The notes under the pieces are model-generated. The model worked only from the letters and a program-made list of their open reading frames with translations, was not told where the DNA came from and did not search any database. From SHZI01 sp031409515 (GTDB lineage Bacteria; Pseudomonadota; Gammaproteobacteria; Steroidobacterales; GCA-2729495): a DNA stretch of 64,000 nucleotides. The translations under genes were made by a program, and so were the position numbers. Location of the stretch: assembly GCA_031409515.1 (NCBI GenBank), contig JANNXJ010000051.1:1-64000 (forward strand), read 5' to 3'. Position 1 is the first letter of the stretch; the number at the start of each line of letters is the position of its first letter. Shown piece by piece: positions 16,748 through 24,971 of this stretch.

Positions 16748-17279
16748 GGTGCTGCCGGTAGTGCCGCAGTTCGGCGATTGAATCGTGGATGTCGGCCAGA
16801 GCCAGATGCGTCGAGCTCTTGGTGACGCCGGCCAGCACCTCCGGTGCCCAGAGGCCAGCCAGGATCTTGAGCGTCGAGACATCGAGATTGCGATAGTGAA
16901 AGAAGGCTTCGAGGGCTGGCATTTCCCGCGCGAGAAACCGCCGGTCCTGGCAGATGCTGTTACCGCACATCGGTGAGGCCTTCGCCGCCAGGTGAGGGGC
17001 CAGAAAGGCCAGGGTCTGTTGCTCCGCCTCGGCCGCCGTGATCTGGCTTAAGCGCACGCGCTCGATGAGCCCGGACTTGCCGTGCTGGCGGGTATTCCAC
17101 TCGTCCATCTGACCGAGAATCTCCGGAGTCTGGTGGATGGCGAGCACCGGCCCCTCCGCGATCACGTTCAGGTCCCCGTCCGTTACGACGGTCGCGATCT
17201 CGATGATAGAATCCCGTTGCGTGTCGAGCCCGGTCATTTCCAGATCGATCCAGATCAGCCGGTCTGCCTGTGAACCCAT
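16731..17279 (-). CDS. orn: Oligoribonuclease
   Basis: 182 residues, the usual length. DEDDh exonuclease motifs: WIDLEMTGLD (Exo I), NSICQDRRFLAREMP (Exo II) and HLALADIHDSIAELRHY (Exo III with catalytic His and Asp). It degrades 2-5 nt RNAs, including pGpG from c-di-GMP turnover. Start is the only ATG before this conserved N-terminus. Divergent from rsgA (33-base gap), a frequent gammaproteobacterial arrangement. Confidence 0.96.
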   Translation of the reverse strand: MGSQADRLIWIDLEMTGLDTQRDSIIEIATVVTDGDLNVIAEGPVLAIHQTPEILGQMDEWNTRQHGKSGLIERVRLSQITAAEAEQQTLAFLAPHLAAKASPMCGNSICQDRRFLAREMPALEAFFHYRNLDVSTLKILAGLWAPEVLAGVTKSSTHLALADIHDSIAELRHYRQHLIRLP

Positions 17280-17312
17280 GCCCTGTACCCTTCCAATGAT
17301 GCCGCGCCCCGA

Positions 17313-18236
17313 ATGAAGCCCACCCCGGCCGGCGCGGCGGATTCTAGCAAACCCGCCTTGGTGGTCGCGGCCCACGGCCGCCGGGGCATTCTTGCGCAAC
17401 CCGACGGCAGACGACTGCCCTTCATGATCAGGGGCCGGCACCTCCGGGCCTACTGCGGTGACCGGGTGTCCTTCCAGGTCACCACGGTTGGCGAGCCCGT
17501 GCTGATCACGCGCATTGAACCCCGTGAGAACGAGCTCCAGCGGTTGTCCGGGCGCGGCGGCCTGCCGGAAACGATTGCCGCCAATGTGACGCATCTCGTT
17601 GTGGTGATGGCTGCCCTGCCGGCGCCGGATCTGTACCTGACAGACCGTTACCTGTGCGCAGCCCGGCTGATGGGTGCGGCCAGTGCGATCGCCTGGAACA
17701 AGTCAGACATGGCCGCCCTCCCCGCCGCGGAACTCGCCGGCTACGAGAGTCTCGGCTGTCCGGTCTGGTCCGTGGCGGCGGTCACGGGCGCCGGCATCGC
17801 GGCGCTGCGCGGGTGGATAGGCACGGGTACGGCGATCCTGGTGGGGCAATCCGGCGTCGGCAAGTCATCGCTGCTGAATGCCCTGGTGCCCGGCATCAAC
17901 GCCACAACCGGCGAGATCTCGCTGTCGAGTGACGAGGGCCGGCATACGACAACGGCGTCGGTCCTGCATCCACTGCCGGGCGGCGGGTGCCTGCTTGATA
18001 CGCCGGGCGTCCGGGACTTCGTGCCAGCCATCCCTGAACGCACGGCCATCAGCAAGGGCTTCGCGGAAATCGAGGAGTATGGCCGCCAGTGCCGGTTTAC
18101 CGACTGCAGTCACCTGCGGGAAAGTCATTGCGCCGTACAGGAGGCCGTGACTGACGGGTTGATCGATCGGCGACGCTACGAGAGCTACCGGAGGCTGATG
18201 AACCTGGTCCGGCAGGCCGACGGACGCCCCGGCTAG
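17313..18236 (+). CDS. rsgA: Ribosome small subunit-dependent GTPase A
   Basis: 307 residues. N-terminal OB fold (GDRVSFQVTTVGEPVLITRI), circularly permuted GTPase with WNKSD (G4), GQSGVGKSSLLNAL (P-loop G1), HTTT (G2) and DTPGVRDF (G3), then a C-terminal zinc knuckle CRFTDCSHLRESHC. RsgA checks late 30S maturation and releases RbfA. Its TAG overlaps the recR 3' end by 4 bases, convergently. Confidence 0.96.
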   Translation: MKPTPAGAADSSKPALVVAAHGRRGILAQPDGRRLPFMIRGRHLRAYCGDRVSFQVTTVGEPVLITRIEPRENELQRLSGRGGLPETIAANVTHLVVVMAALPAPDLYLTDRYLCAARLMGAASAIAWNKSDMAALPAAELAGYESLGCPVWSVAAVTGAGIAALRGWIGTGTAILVGQSGVGKSSLLNALVPGINATTGEISLSSDEGRHTTTASVLHPLPGGGCLLDTPGVRDFVPAIPERTAISKGFAEIEEYGRQCRFTDCSHLRESHCAVQEAVTDGLIDRRRYESYRRLMNLVRQADGRPG

Positions 18237-18838
18237 TCAGCGAGCATCGGCGTCCGCGCCGTGATGGCGTGGGACAGCGTACCCGCATCCACGTACTCCA
18301 GCTCGCCACCCATGGGCACGCCGTGGGCAATGCGCGTCGCGCGAACCCGGTGCTCCCGGGCCAGACTGGCCAGGTAACCCGAGGTCGCCTCTCCCTCAAC
18401 AGTGGCACTCGTGGCCAGGATGATCTCCCGGGTGACGCCATCCGCCATCTGTGACTCGAGAACCGGCACCCCAAGCTGCTCAGGGCCTATGCCATCGAGC
18501 GGAGAGAGCCGGCCCATAAGCACGAAGTACCGGCCCCGGTACACACCCGACTCCTCGATGGCAACGACGTCTGCAGGGGTCTCAACGACGCACACGATCC
18601 CGGCATCGCGCCGGGAGTCACCGCAGATGGTGCAGAGTTCGGTCTCGGTAAACATCCGGCAACGGGAACACAGGCCGATCCTCTCCAGCGCGGAGGACAG
18701 AGTGGTGATGATCCGCTGTGCACCCTCACGGTTCCTCTCCAGCAGATGGAAAGCCATACGCTGGGAGGACTTCGGTCCTACGCCGGGCAGGCACCGCAGT
18801 GCTGCCAGGAGATCCTGCATGAGCGGAGTAAAGGCCAT
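18233..18838 (-). CDS. recR: Recombination protein RecR
   Basis: 201 residues. Helix-hairpin-helix LRCLPGVGPKSSQRMAFHLL, a C4 zinc finger from CSRCRMFTETELCTIC, and a Toprim domain with VVETPADVVAIEESG and YFVLMGRLSPLDGIGPEQL. RecR works with RecO (and RecF) to load RecA on SSB-coated gaps. Third gene of the dnaX-ybaB-recR order on this strand, 15 bases after ybaB. Confidence 0.97.
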   Translation of the reverse strand: MAFTPLMQDLLAALRCLPGVGPKSSQRMAFHLLERNREGAQRIITTLSSALERIGLCSRCRMFTETELCTICGDSRRDAGIVCVVETPADVVAIEESGVYRGRYFVLMGRLSPLDGIGPEQLGVPVLESQMADGVTREIILATSATVEGEATSGYLASLAREHRVRATRIAHGVPMGGELEYVDAGTLSHAITARTPMLAD

Positions 18839-18853
18839 GTCAGACGCTTCTGC

Positions 18854-19177
18854 CTAGAAGGGCAACTTCAGGCCGGCCGGCAGCCCAAGACCCGCCGTCA
18901 TGCCGCCCATTTTTTCCTGCACCGTCCGCTCAACCTTCCGCAGGGTGTCATTCAGCGCGGCGACGAGAACATCCTCAAGCATCTCCCGGTCATCGCCCAG
19001 CAGTGACGGGTCGATCGTCAGGCTGCGAACCTCGTGCTTGCAGGTCATCCGGATCCTGACCAGGCCACCGCCGGCTTCGCCCGTGACTTCGAGTCCCGCC
19101 AGTTCTTCCTGGGCCTTCTGCATCTGGGCCTGCATCTTCTGGGCCTGCTTCATCAAACTGCCGAGATCGGGTTTCAT
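18854..19177 (-). CDS. ybaB: YbaB/EbfC nucleoid-associated protein
   Basis: 107 residues from MKPDLGSLMKQAQKMQAQMQ. The N-terminal amphipathic helix rich in Gln, Lys and Met and the GLVRIRMTCKHEVRSLTIDP strand are characteristic. Homodimer that binds DNA with tweezer-like helices. It begins 7 bases after the dnaX stop, consistent with co-transcription. Start chosen over an upstream ATG because the latter adds residues outside the family. Confidence 0.93.
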   Translation of the reverse strand: MKPDLGSLMKQAQKMQAQMQKAQEELAGLEVTGEAGGGLVRIRMTCKHEVRSLTIDPSLLGDDREMLEDVLVAALNDTLRKVERTVQEKMGGMTAGLGLPAGLKLPF

Positions 19178-19184
19178 GGACTGC

Positions 19185-20819
19185 TTACTTCCTGGTTGGC
19201 GGATTCGGGTTCTTGCGGACGGACTCGGGAATGACCTCTGCACCGAACATCTCGGTCATCTGCCGGACGTTGCTGTCTGCAGCGATCAACTCACGGGCCC
19301 GGCGCAGATCGTCGTCATCGGTTTTTGCCTGCAACGCGGCTGGGGTTTCCTGGGGCACCTCGGCAACGGCGTACAACACTTTCACGCCACTGCCCAGCCG
19401 CTCACGCAGCGCGGCCGTCAGCCGGGACTGCAGGTTTTCGGTCAGCAGGTGCCCGTTGCGCTTGTCGAGAGTGAGTCGAAGTTCAAATGGCGACTGGCTA
19501 ACGACGGCACAATGCGCCGCCAGCTCACGGGCAGCACCATCCACACTAAGTCCGGCAATGAACGCGGACCAGTTGCCAATATCCGCCGGTTTGCCGGTGG
19601 GGACCACCGCTGAGGGCACCGAGGCGGCGGGCCTCACCGCGGGCTGGGCCGCGGGCTGGGCCGCGGGCTGGGCCGCTCGGACCGGAGCAGTGGCGGCAGT
19701 GGTGACTGCCGGCTGCGGCAAGCGCTCCGGGTGAAAGGCCACCATGCGGAGCAAGGCCATCTCGAAGCCGGTGCGGGGGTCCGGAGCGAGGGCCAGATCC
19801 CGGCGACCCATAACTGCGATCTGGTACATCAGCTGCACCGTTTCCGGAGCTACCTGACCCGCCAGCCGGACCAGCAGGGCGACCTCATCCTCCACTGCGG
19901 TTTCCGTGTCCAGCGCCTTGGCGCCAGCCACCTGCACCACAGCAACCTGTTGCAGCAACGTAGCGAGCCCGGCAAGGACGTCACCGTAGTCCGGCGCCAG
20001 TTCATCCAGCAACTGCACCTGGGCCAGAAGCGCGGGGGCATCGGCTACGGCCAGCGCCTCCAGCAGAGCCGTAAGCTTGCCCCGATCCAGGCTGCCGAGC
20101 ATCTCGGCCACGTCCGCATCCCGCAAGGCGCCATCGCCGAACGCCAGGGCCTGATCCAGCAGACTGAGAGCATCCCGCATGCTGCCCGCGGCGGCGCGGG
20201 CCAGGCGCACCAAAGCGCCCTGCTCGGCGCTGATCCCCTCGCTGCCACAAACCAGCGTCAACCGCTCGACTATCGTTGCCAGGGGCAGACGCTTCAGGTT
20301 GAACTGGAGGCAGCGCGACAGCACGGTGACGGGAATCTTTTGCGGGTCCGTGGTTGCCAGCAGGAACTTGACATGGGGCGGCGGCTCTTCGAGGGTCTTC
20401 AGCAAGGCATTGAAAGCGGCCTTGGAGAGCATGTGCACTTCATCAATGAGGTAGACCTTGTACCGGCCTGCAGCGGGCGTGTACTGGGCGTTATCGAGCA
20501 GTTCCCGAGCATCGTCGACGCCCGTCCGGGACGCCGCATCAACCTCCAGAAAATCCACGAAGCGCCCCTGGTCAATGGAGAGGCAACTGGAACAAACGCC
20601 ACAGGGCTCGGCGCTCACTGCCTTCTCACAGTTCAGCGCCTTGACAAAAATCCGCGCGATGGTCGTCTTGCCGACGCCCCGGGTGCCCGTAAAGAGGAAG
20701 GCGTGGTGGAGCTTCCCGGAATTCAGGGCGTTCTCCAGGGCACGAACGACGTGCCCCTGCCCCGCAACGTCAGCGAAGGTCTTGGGACGCCATTTCCGGG
20801 CGAGCGCGAGGTAGGTCAT
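19185..20819 (-). CDS. dnaX: DNA polymerase III subunits gamma and tau
   Basis: 544 residues. N-terminal LARKWRPKTFADVAGQGHV, Walker A GTRGVGKTTIAR, zinc-binding CGVCSSC preceded by NCEKAVSAEPC, Walker B VYLIDEVHML, sensor 1 LLATTDPQKIPVTVLSRCLQF. A linker with the repeated AAQP motif (about residues 382-394) leads to a short tau-specific domain ending in MTEMFGAEVIPESV. It forms the clamp-loader core; tau also binds the polymerase and helicase. I see no AAAAAAG-type slippery site, so production of a short gamma form by frameshifting is not supported here. Confidence 0.96.
   Translation of the reverse strand: MTYLALARKWRPKTFADVAGQGHVVRALENALNSGKLHHAFLFTGTRGVGKTTIARIFVKALNCEKAVSAEPCGVCSSCLSIDQGRFVDFLEVDAASRTGVDDARELLDNAQYTPAAGRYKVYLIDEVHMLSKAAFNALLKTLEEPPPHVKFLLATTDPQKIPVTVLSRCLQFNLKRLPLATIVERLTLVCGSEGISAEQGALVRLARAAAGSMRDALSLLDQALAFGDGALRDADVAEMLGSLDRGKLTALLEALAVADAPALLAQVQLLDELAPDYGDVLAGLATLLQQVAVVQVAGAKALDTETAVEDEVALLVRLAGQVAPETVQLMYQIAVMGRRDLALAPDPRTGFEMALLRMVAFHPERLPQPAVTTAATAPVRAAQPAAQPAAQPAVRPAASVPSAVVPTGKPADIGNWSAFIAGLSVDGAARELAAHCAVVSQSPFELRLTLDKRNGHLLTENLQSRLTAALRERLGSGVKVLYAVAEVPQETPAALQAKTDDDDLRRARELIAADSNVRQMTEMFGAEVIPESVRKNPNPPTRK
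19639..19674. repeat. Three perfect tandem 12-bp repeats within dnaX
   Basis: GCGGGCTGGGCC repeated three times without change. On the minus strand it encodes the AAQP repeats of the DnaX linker. Identical codons in a flexible linker suggest recent slippage and possible length variation between strains. Confidence 0.85.
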
Positions 20820-20845
20820 AAGCCCTTGTTACAGCGGAAAAGTGA

Positions 20846-20949
20846 GCCCGCGCCAGCCGCACCCCGGCGCCCGGCATCACCGCTACCGCTGCTTCCTTCC
20901 GGACCTGACGGGGTTCACGGCTAGCCGCCGCGGGGGGACCAGCGCGGAC
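20846..20949 (-). ncRNA. ffs: Signal recognition particle RNA (4.5S, bacterial small type)
   Basis: The minus strand reads GTCAGGTCCGGAAGGAAGCA, the invariant domain IV core that binds Ffh (GGAA tetraloop and symmetric loop). The ends GTCCGCGC (from 20949) and GCGCGGGC (to 20846) pair to close a long hairpin of about 104 nt. Exact ends are estimates from pairing. It lies 26 bases upstream of dnaX; a short T run follows the 3' end. With Ffh (58289-59635) it targets membrane proteins to FtsY and SecYEG. Confidence 0.93.
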
Positions 20950-21055
20950 CCGCGAACAGGGTATGCGGTGGCCTCTGTTTGGGCAAGTTGCTAACCTGAC
21001 AGCCTTGCGGCCCCCAGGCTGCCAGCCAGCAAGGGTTGACGAACGCGTGAAACGC

Positions 21056-22036
21056 ATGGCCAAGGTGATTGTCCTCGTAGTTGCCGTTTTCGCCGCCCTT
21101 GGCCTGGCCTACTACAACCTGTTCCTTCCCCGGCAGCAGCCCGCTGCGAACATCAACGTGGAGATCACGCCAGAGCGGGTCGAGCGCGGCCGCTACCTGG
21201 CGATCAACGTTCTCCAGTGCGTGGACTGTCATTCCGAGCGGGACTGGGGGCTGTATGGTGGCCCGCCGCAGGAGCCCGTCGGCGCCGGCCGCGCCTGCCT
21301 GACCCGGGACACCGAGGCCGCCGGCGTCAATGTGGGCCAGGAGAATTTTCCCGGCGTCCTGTGCATACGGAATATCACCCCGGACAACGACACGGGACTC
21401 GGGCGCTGGACTGATGGGGAAATCATCCGCGCCGTCCGGGAGGGCGTGGATCACCAGGGCAAAGGGCTCTTTCCGATCATGCCCTACTTTGTCTACGCCA
21501 AGGTGGCGGACGCCGACATGGAAGCGGTGGTGGCATACCTGCGCTCAATGCAGCCCGTACGTTCCGCCCAGACTCCCCAACGTCAGGTCGACTTCCCCCT
21601 GAACATGCTGATCCAGCTCTGGCCCAAACCGGTCAAGGGGCCGGTGGTTGCGCCGGAACCCTCGGACCGGATCGCGTACGGCCGTTATCTGGCCACCATT
21701 GCCCGCTGCGAGTTTTGCCACACGCCACGGCCCATGAACTCCATGGAAGGATTCCCCGGTCGGGAGTATGCGGGCGGGATGCCCTTCTTTCTCACCAGCG
21801 AACGCATCATGTACACCATGAACCTGACCCCCCACGAATCAGGTCTGGGCAACTGGACCAGGGAGCAGTTCATCCAGTTGTTCCGCGACCGGGCGGTCCC
21901 CCGCCCGGTATCCCTCAAGGAAAACACCCTGATGAACTGGAGCGCCTTCGCCGGCATGACCGACGAAGACCTGGGCGCCCTCTTCGACTTTTTCCGCTCG
22001 CTGCCGCCCGTCCCTTACCAGCAGGAACCGCTCTGA
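21056..22036 (+). CDS. Membrane-anchored diheme cytochrome c
   Basis: 326 residues from ATG 21056; a GTG at 21047 is an equally plausible start. One N-terminal hydrophobic segment (VIVLVVAVFAALGLAYY) acts as anchor or uncleaved signal. Two heme c sites: CVDCH at residues 55-59 and CEFCH at 218-222, each within a similar domain having a distal Met region (NITPDNDTGLGRWTDGEIIR and NLTPHESGLGNWTREQFIQ). The paired structure resembles cytochrome subunits that take electrons from periplasmic dehydrogenases. Its redox partner is not adjacent. Confidence 0.88.
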   Translation: MAKVIVLVVAVFAALGLAYYNLFLPRQQPAANINVEITPERVERGRYLAINVLQCVDCHSERDWGLYGGPPQEPVGAGRACLTRDTEAAGVNVGQENFPGVLCIRNITPDNDTGLGRWTDGEIIRAVREGVDHQGKGLFPIMPYFVYAKVADADMEAVVAYLRSMQPVRSAQTPQRQVDFPLNMLIQLWPKPVKGPVVAPEPSDRIAYGRYLATIARCEFCHTPRPMNSMEGFPGREYAGGMPFFLTSERIMYTMNLTPHESGLGNWTREQFIQLFRDRAVPRPVSLKENTLMNWSAFAGMTDEDLGALFDFFRSLPPVPYQQEPL

Positions 22037-22052
22037 GCAGAACTGCAGACGA

Positions 22053-22499
22053 CTAAGGCGACCGCGTGTAGTGGAGGTAGCCGCTCCGGTGGGCGACCCG
22101 ATCGTAGAGGGCCCGGGCCGTGGTGTTGGTCTCGTGGGTTAGCCAGTAGACGCGATCCGCGCCCCGGGCATCCGCTTCCCGATAGACCGCGGCGATCAGT
22201 GCCCCGCCCAGTCCGGTACCGCGCTTGCTCGCTGCCACATAGAGATCCTCGAGATAGCAGTGCTGGGTGAGGGACCAGGTGCCCCGGTGCAGAACGCAAT
22301 GGGCGAAACCCGCAATCACCCCGTGCAGCTCGGCAACCAGGCCGTACAGGGGCTCGGCAGGATCCAGGAGGCGCCGCCAGGTAGTGGCTGTGACCTCCTC
22401 GGGCAGGACAGTTTTATAGAACTCCAGATAGCCCCGCCAGAGCAGCCGCCACCCGGCTTCGTCGCCAGCCTGCAGTGGACGAATCAGAGCATCAGACAT
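22053..22499 (-). CDS. GNAT-family N-acetyltransferase
   Basis: 148 residues. The acetyl-CoA-binding motif is YVAASKRGTGLGGALIAAVY, followed by GADRVYWLTHETNTTARALYD, a common GNAT ending. N-terminal RPLQAGDEAGWRLLWRGYLEFY is typical of the subgroup that acts on small amines or amino acids. Substrate unknown. It converges on the cytochrome gene and lies 24 bases downstream of the retropepsin gene on the same strand. Confidence 0.88.
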   Translation of the reverse strand: MSDALIRPLQAGDEAGWRLLWRGYLEFYKTVLPEEVTATTWRRLLDPAEPLYGLVAELHGVIAGFAHCVLHRGTWSLTQHCYLEDLYVAASKRGTGLGGALIAAVYREADARGADRVYWLTHETNTTARALYDRVAHRSGYLHYTRSP

Positions 22500-22523
22500 G
22501 GCATTGGCTCCTGAGGTTAGCGG

Positions 22524-23456
22524 CTACCGGTCGCTCGTCAGGATGTGCATCTGCCGCGACCGGTAATCGATGATGATCTCGTCGAGGACGCCCAGCACAT
22601 CCATCCCCAGCATGATGGTTGGCCGACCGGTCATGCGCCAGTGCCGGAAGATGGAAACATCGCTGAAGGTCAGCACTGCACCGCGAATCTTGACGTTCCC
22701 CAACTGCATTGTGGGCACCGCCATCCGGTCGCCGTACTCGACGTCGAGGGTGACGCCGACGATCGCTGTAGTCGGGTCGTCTCTCGCCTGCCGCCTGAGG
22801 GCCGTGAGAAGGGCAGCGTTACCCAGCGAATCCGGGGCGCCCGTATCGAGGATGGCAGTTGCGCGGACACTGCCAACCAGCACCTCGATGGCCAGCAAGT
22901 GACCGCGAACGAGCGTCATTGGCAGGGTTTCGAAGCCGGCGCCTGGCCGCTCGCGCTTCGAGCGCCGGATGCTGATTGAATCCCGCTTGAAGTCGATGGC
23001 AATCCGCTTGTCCCGTAGTCCCTCGTTGCCCAGGACGCCCTCGGCACCACCAAAGACATCCGGCATGACCGGGAGCAGGACACCGTCGAGAACCAGGTCA
23101 CCGACTTCCATGCCGCTCACACGGATAACGGGCGCCAGTGCAGTCCCTGTCACTCCGCGGACCTCCACCGTGGAGTTCGTGCGCACTTCCGGGCCGAGCG
23201 CTTCGGCCACCGCTGGCGTCACCACCGAGCGGTTGGCCCCCGTATCGAGGACGAGCCGGAAAGGGCCCTGGCCGTTCAGGTAGACAGGCGCCCAGATGCG
23301 CCCGATCCGGTCCCTTCGGGTCGGGGCCACGTATCGCGGCTCCGGAGCGGTAACGAGAACCTCGCTCAGAGGTGCAGAGTCCTCGCCAAAGGCGAGCCCC
23401 AGGGAGAACATATTGCCCAGCGCCAGGACTCCCAGCTGCAACACTCTATGGCTCAC
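22524..23456 (-). CDS. Periplasmic retropepsin-like aspartic protease
   Basis: 310 residues with a signal peptide (VLQLGVLALGNMFSLGLAFG). Two aspartyl-protease-like lobes: LVLDTGANRSVVTPAVAEAL with Asp-Thr-Gly, and AILDTGAPDSLGNAALL with a second Asp-Thr-Gly, each followed by hydrophobic-Gly strands such as IMLGMDVLG. Two sites in one chain differ from single-lobe bacterial retropepsins that must dimerise, so this could form a pepsin-like active site alone. Substrate unknown. Confidence 0.8.
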   Translation of the reverse strand: MSHRVLQLGVLALGNMFSLGLAFGEDSAPLSEVLVTAPEPRYVAPTRRDRIGRIWAPVYLNGQGPFRLVLDTGANRSVVTPAVAEALGPEVRTNSTVEVRGVTGTALAPVIRVSGMEVGDLVLDGVLLPVMPDVFGGAEGVLGNEGLRDKRIAIDFKRDSISIRRSKRERPGAGFETLPMTLVRGHLLAIEVLVGSVRATAILDTGAPDSLGNAALLTALRRQARDDPTTAIVGVTLDVEYGDRMAVPTMQLGNVKIRGAVLTFSDVSIFRHWRMTGRPTIMLGMDVLGVLDEIIIDYRSRQMHILTSDR

Positions 23457-23532
23457 TGCCCAAGTCCCGTTTCGGCCCCAGTCGTGCTGCTATTCTCTGC
23501 TTCTGTTTCGTTACCCGCACAAGGAGGTCGCC

Positions 23533-23817
23533 ATGTCTGAATCAGGTCTGGGCACGTTGCTTGGCATGGGCCTGGCAGCCGTGGTGCTGTGGTTCGCAGT
23601 GGGCGGCCTGATCACTGGCGCCCTGGCCCGCTGGTTGCTGCCCGGGCCAGACCCGATGAGCTGGCTGACCACGATCGCCTATGGGATTGGCGGGTCACTG
23701 CTTGGCGGCTTCGCCGGGCAGCTGCTGGGCGTGCCGGAAGGACTCAGCTTCGTCATGGCCGTGGCGGGCGCCGCGGCGCTGATCTGGTTCTTCCGCCGGC
23801 GCAACGCCGGCCCCTGA
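23533..23817 (+). CDS. GlsB/YeaQ/YmgE family membrane protein
   Basis: 94 residues. A perfect AAGGAGGT site (23521-23528) sits 4 bases before the ATG. Three membrane segments; the core GGLITGALARWLLPGPDP and GIGGSLLGGFAGQLLG matches the transglycosylase-associated protein family, small inner-membrane proteins often stress-induced and without known enzymatic activity. Convergent with the Sel1 gene, 3 bases away. Confidence 0.85.
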   Translation: MSESGLGTLLGMGLAAVVLWFAVGGLITGALARWLLPGPDPMSWLTTIAYGIGGSLLGGFAGQLLGVPEGLSFVMAVAGAAALIWFFRRRNAGP

Positions 23818-23820
23818 GGC

Positions 23821-24333
23821 CTACTTCCGGACCGCTGGCCCCTGGCACTGCGCCAGCTGCTCCGGCGTCAGCTCGGCAGCAATACTGTCCCGGGTCGTTG
23901 CGGCCTTCTCATGACCTGCGGTGGCGGCAAGGTCGTACCAGCGATAGGCCTGAACGTAGTCCTGGGTAACTCCCTGACCGAGCGCGTAGGCAATGCCAAG
24001 GTTGAACTGGGCATCGGCGTCGCCCTGCCCGGCCGCCGCGCGATACCACTTCAGGGCGGCCGGGAAGTCGGGTGGTACGCCGTCATCGCTGGAGTACAGC
24101 ACGCCCAGATTGAACTGGGCCGGGGCAAAGCCCTGTTCCGCGGCCCGGGTGTACCAGCGCAGGGCTACCGGGTAATCCTGAGCGACCCCCCGGCCGTTGG
24201 TATAGAGGTAGCCCAGGTTGTACTGGGCGCGGGCGTCGCCCTGCTCAGCCAGCCCACGCCAGAGGTCCGCGGCAGTGTGGAAATCCCCGCGACGGGCCGC
24301 AGCCAGGCCCTCCTTGAACGGATCCGGATTCAT
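23821..24333 (-). CDS. Sel1-like repeat protein
   Basis: 170 residues made of about four Sel1 repeats, for example ARAQYNLGYLYTNGRGVAQD, APAQFNLGVLYSSDDGVPPD and ADAQFNLGIAYALGQGVTQD. These TPR-like solenoids mediate protein-protein contacts. No signal peptide. Its start overlaps the Nfu stop by 4 bases, making it the third gene of an Mrp-Nfu-Sel1 operon; a helper role with the Fe-S proteins is possible but unproven. Confidence 0.88.
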   Translation of the reverse strand: MNPDPFKEGLAAARRGDFHTAADLWRGLAEQGDARAQYNLGYLYTNGRGVAQDYPVALRWYTRAAEQGFAPAQFNLGVLYSSDDGVPPDFPAALKWYRAAAGQGDADAQFNLGIAYALGQGVTQDYVQAYRWYDLAATAGHEKAATTRDSIAAELTPEQLAQCQGPAVRK

Positions 24334-24971
24334 ACCAGGGGAGATGCGCCGGAATCCCGGTAGTAAGGCGTCTCGCCAGTGGCATGGTCCGTGACATCGA
24401 TGATCTCCGTGACCTCCGGAGCCACACCGCGCACCCGGCGTTCAAACCCCTGCCGCAGGGTTGCCTGGGATCCGGCACAACCCTGGCAGCCGCCACTCAT
24501 GCGGATGTAGAGCCGGTAATCCCGGACCTCCACCAGGGCGATGGAGCCGCTGTGAGCAGCCAGGGCCGGATTCACTTCCCGGTCCAGGAGCAGCTGCACC
24601 GCGCTGCTGATCTCAGCGGCGCTCCGCCCACCGGGGCCGGGCCCGGTCCGGGGGCGAAGCATGAGAGGGATGCCATTGAGCAACTGGCTCCGCAGCACAG
24701 CAGCAATCAGCGGCTTCAGCTCTGACCAGTTGGTCTCCCGGGTCTTGCCGACCGCCACGACCCGATCCGCCACCAGCACATGGGCCACCCCCGACAGCTC
24801 GAACAGACGGGCGACGAGAGGCGAGTCAGCCGCTTGCTCCGGACTGGCAAAGAAGTGCTCGCCGTTCCGACTCAGGCTCTGGCTGACGGTGAATTTGCAG
24901 ACGTCCGGATCAGCCAGCGAAACTTCCGCCCGAATGGTGACCGGCGCACCGACCTGGACTCCGTCAGACAT
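24330..24971 (-). CDS. Nfu-type iron-sulfur scaffold protein
   Basis: 213 residues. N-terminal Nfu_N domain (about 1-95: CKFTVSQSLSRNGEHFFASP, with LARLFELSGVAHVLVADRVV-like text) and C-terminal NifU-like domain (about 110-200) with the cluster ligands CxxC in MSGGCQGCAGSQATL. The linker between them is unusually Gly/Pro-rich. Nfu proteins carry [4Fe-4S] clusters from the assembly machinery to apoproteins. Overlaps the Mrp gene by 8 bases upstream and the Sel1 gene by 4 bases downstream, so translation is likely coupled. Confidence 0.88.
   Translation of the reverse strand: MSDGVQVGAPVTIRAEVSLADPDVCKFTVSQSLSRNGEHFFASPEQAADSPLVARLFELSGVAHVLVADRVVAVGKTRETNWSELKPLIAAVLRSQLLNGIPLMLRPRTGPGPGGRSAAEISSAVQLLLDREVNPALAAHSGSIALVEVRDYRLYIRMSGGCQGCAGSQATLRQGFERRVRGVAPEVTEIIDVTDHATGETPYYRDSGASPLV

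Noticed and set aside
19639..19674. CRISPR-like array
   Set aside because: Units of 12 bp without spacers, inside a coding linker.
19185..20819. Programmed frameshift producing the gamma subunit
   Set aside because: No run of six or more A bases with a downstream hairpin was found on the coding strand.
19731..20924. 397-residue open frame on the plus strand
   Set aside because: Antisense to dnaX and part of the SRP RNA.
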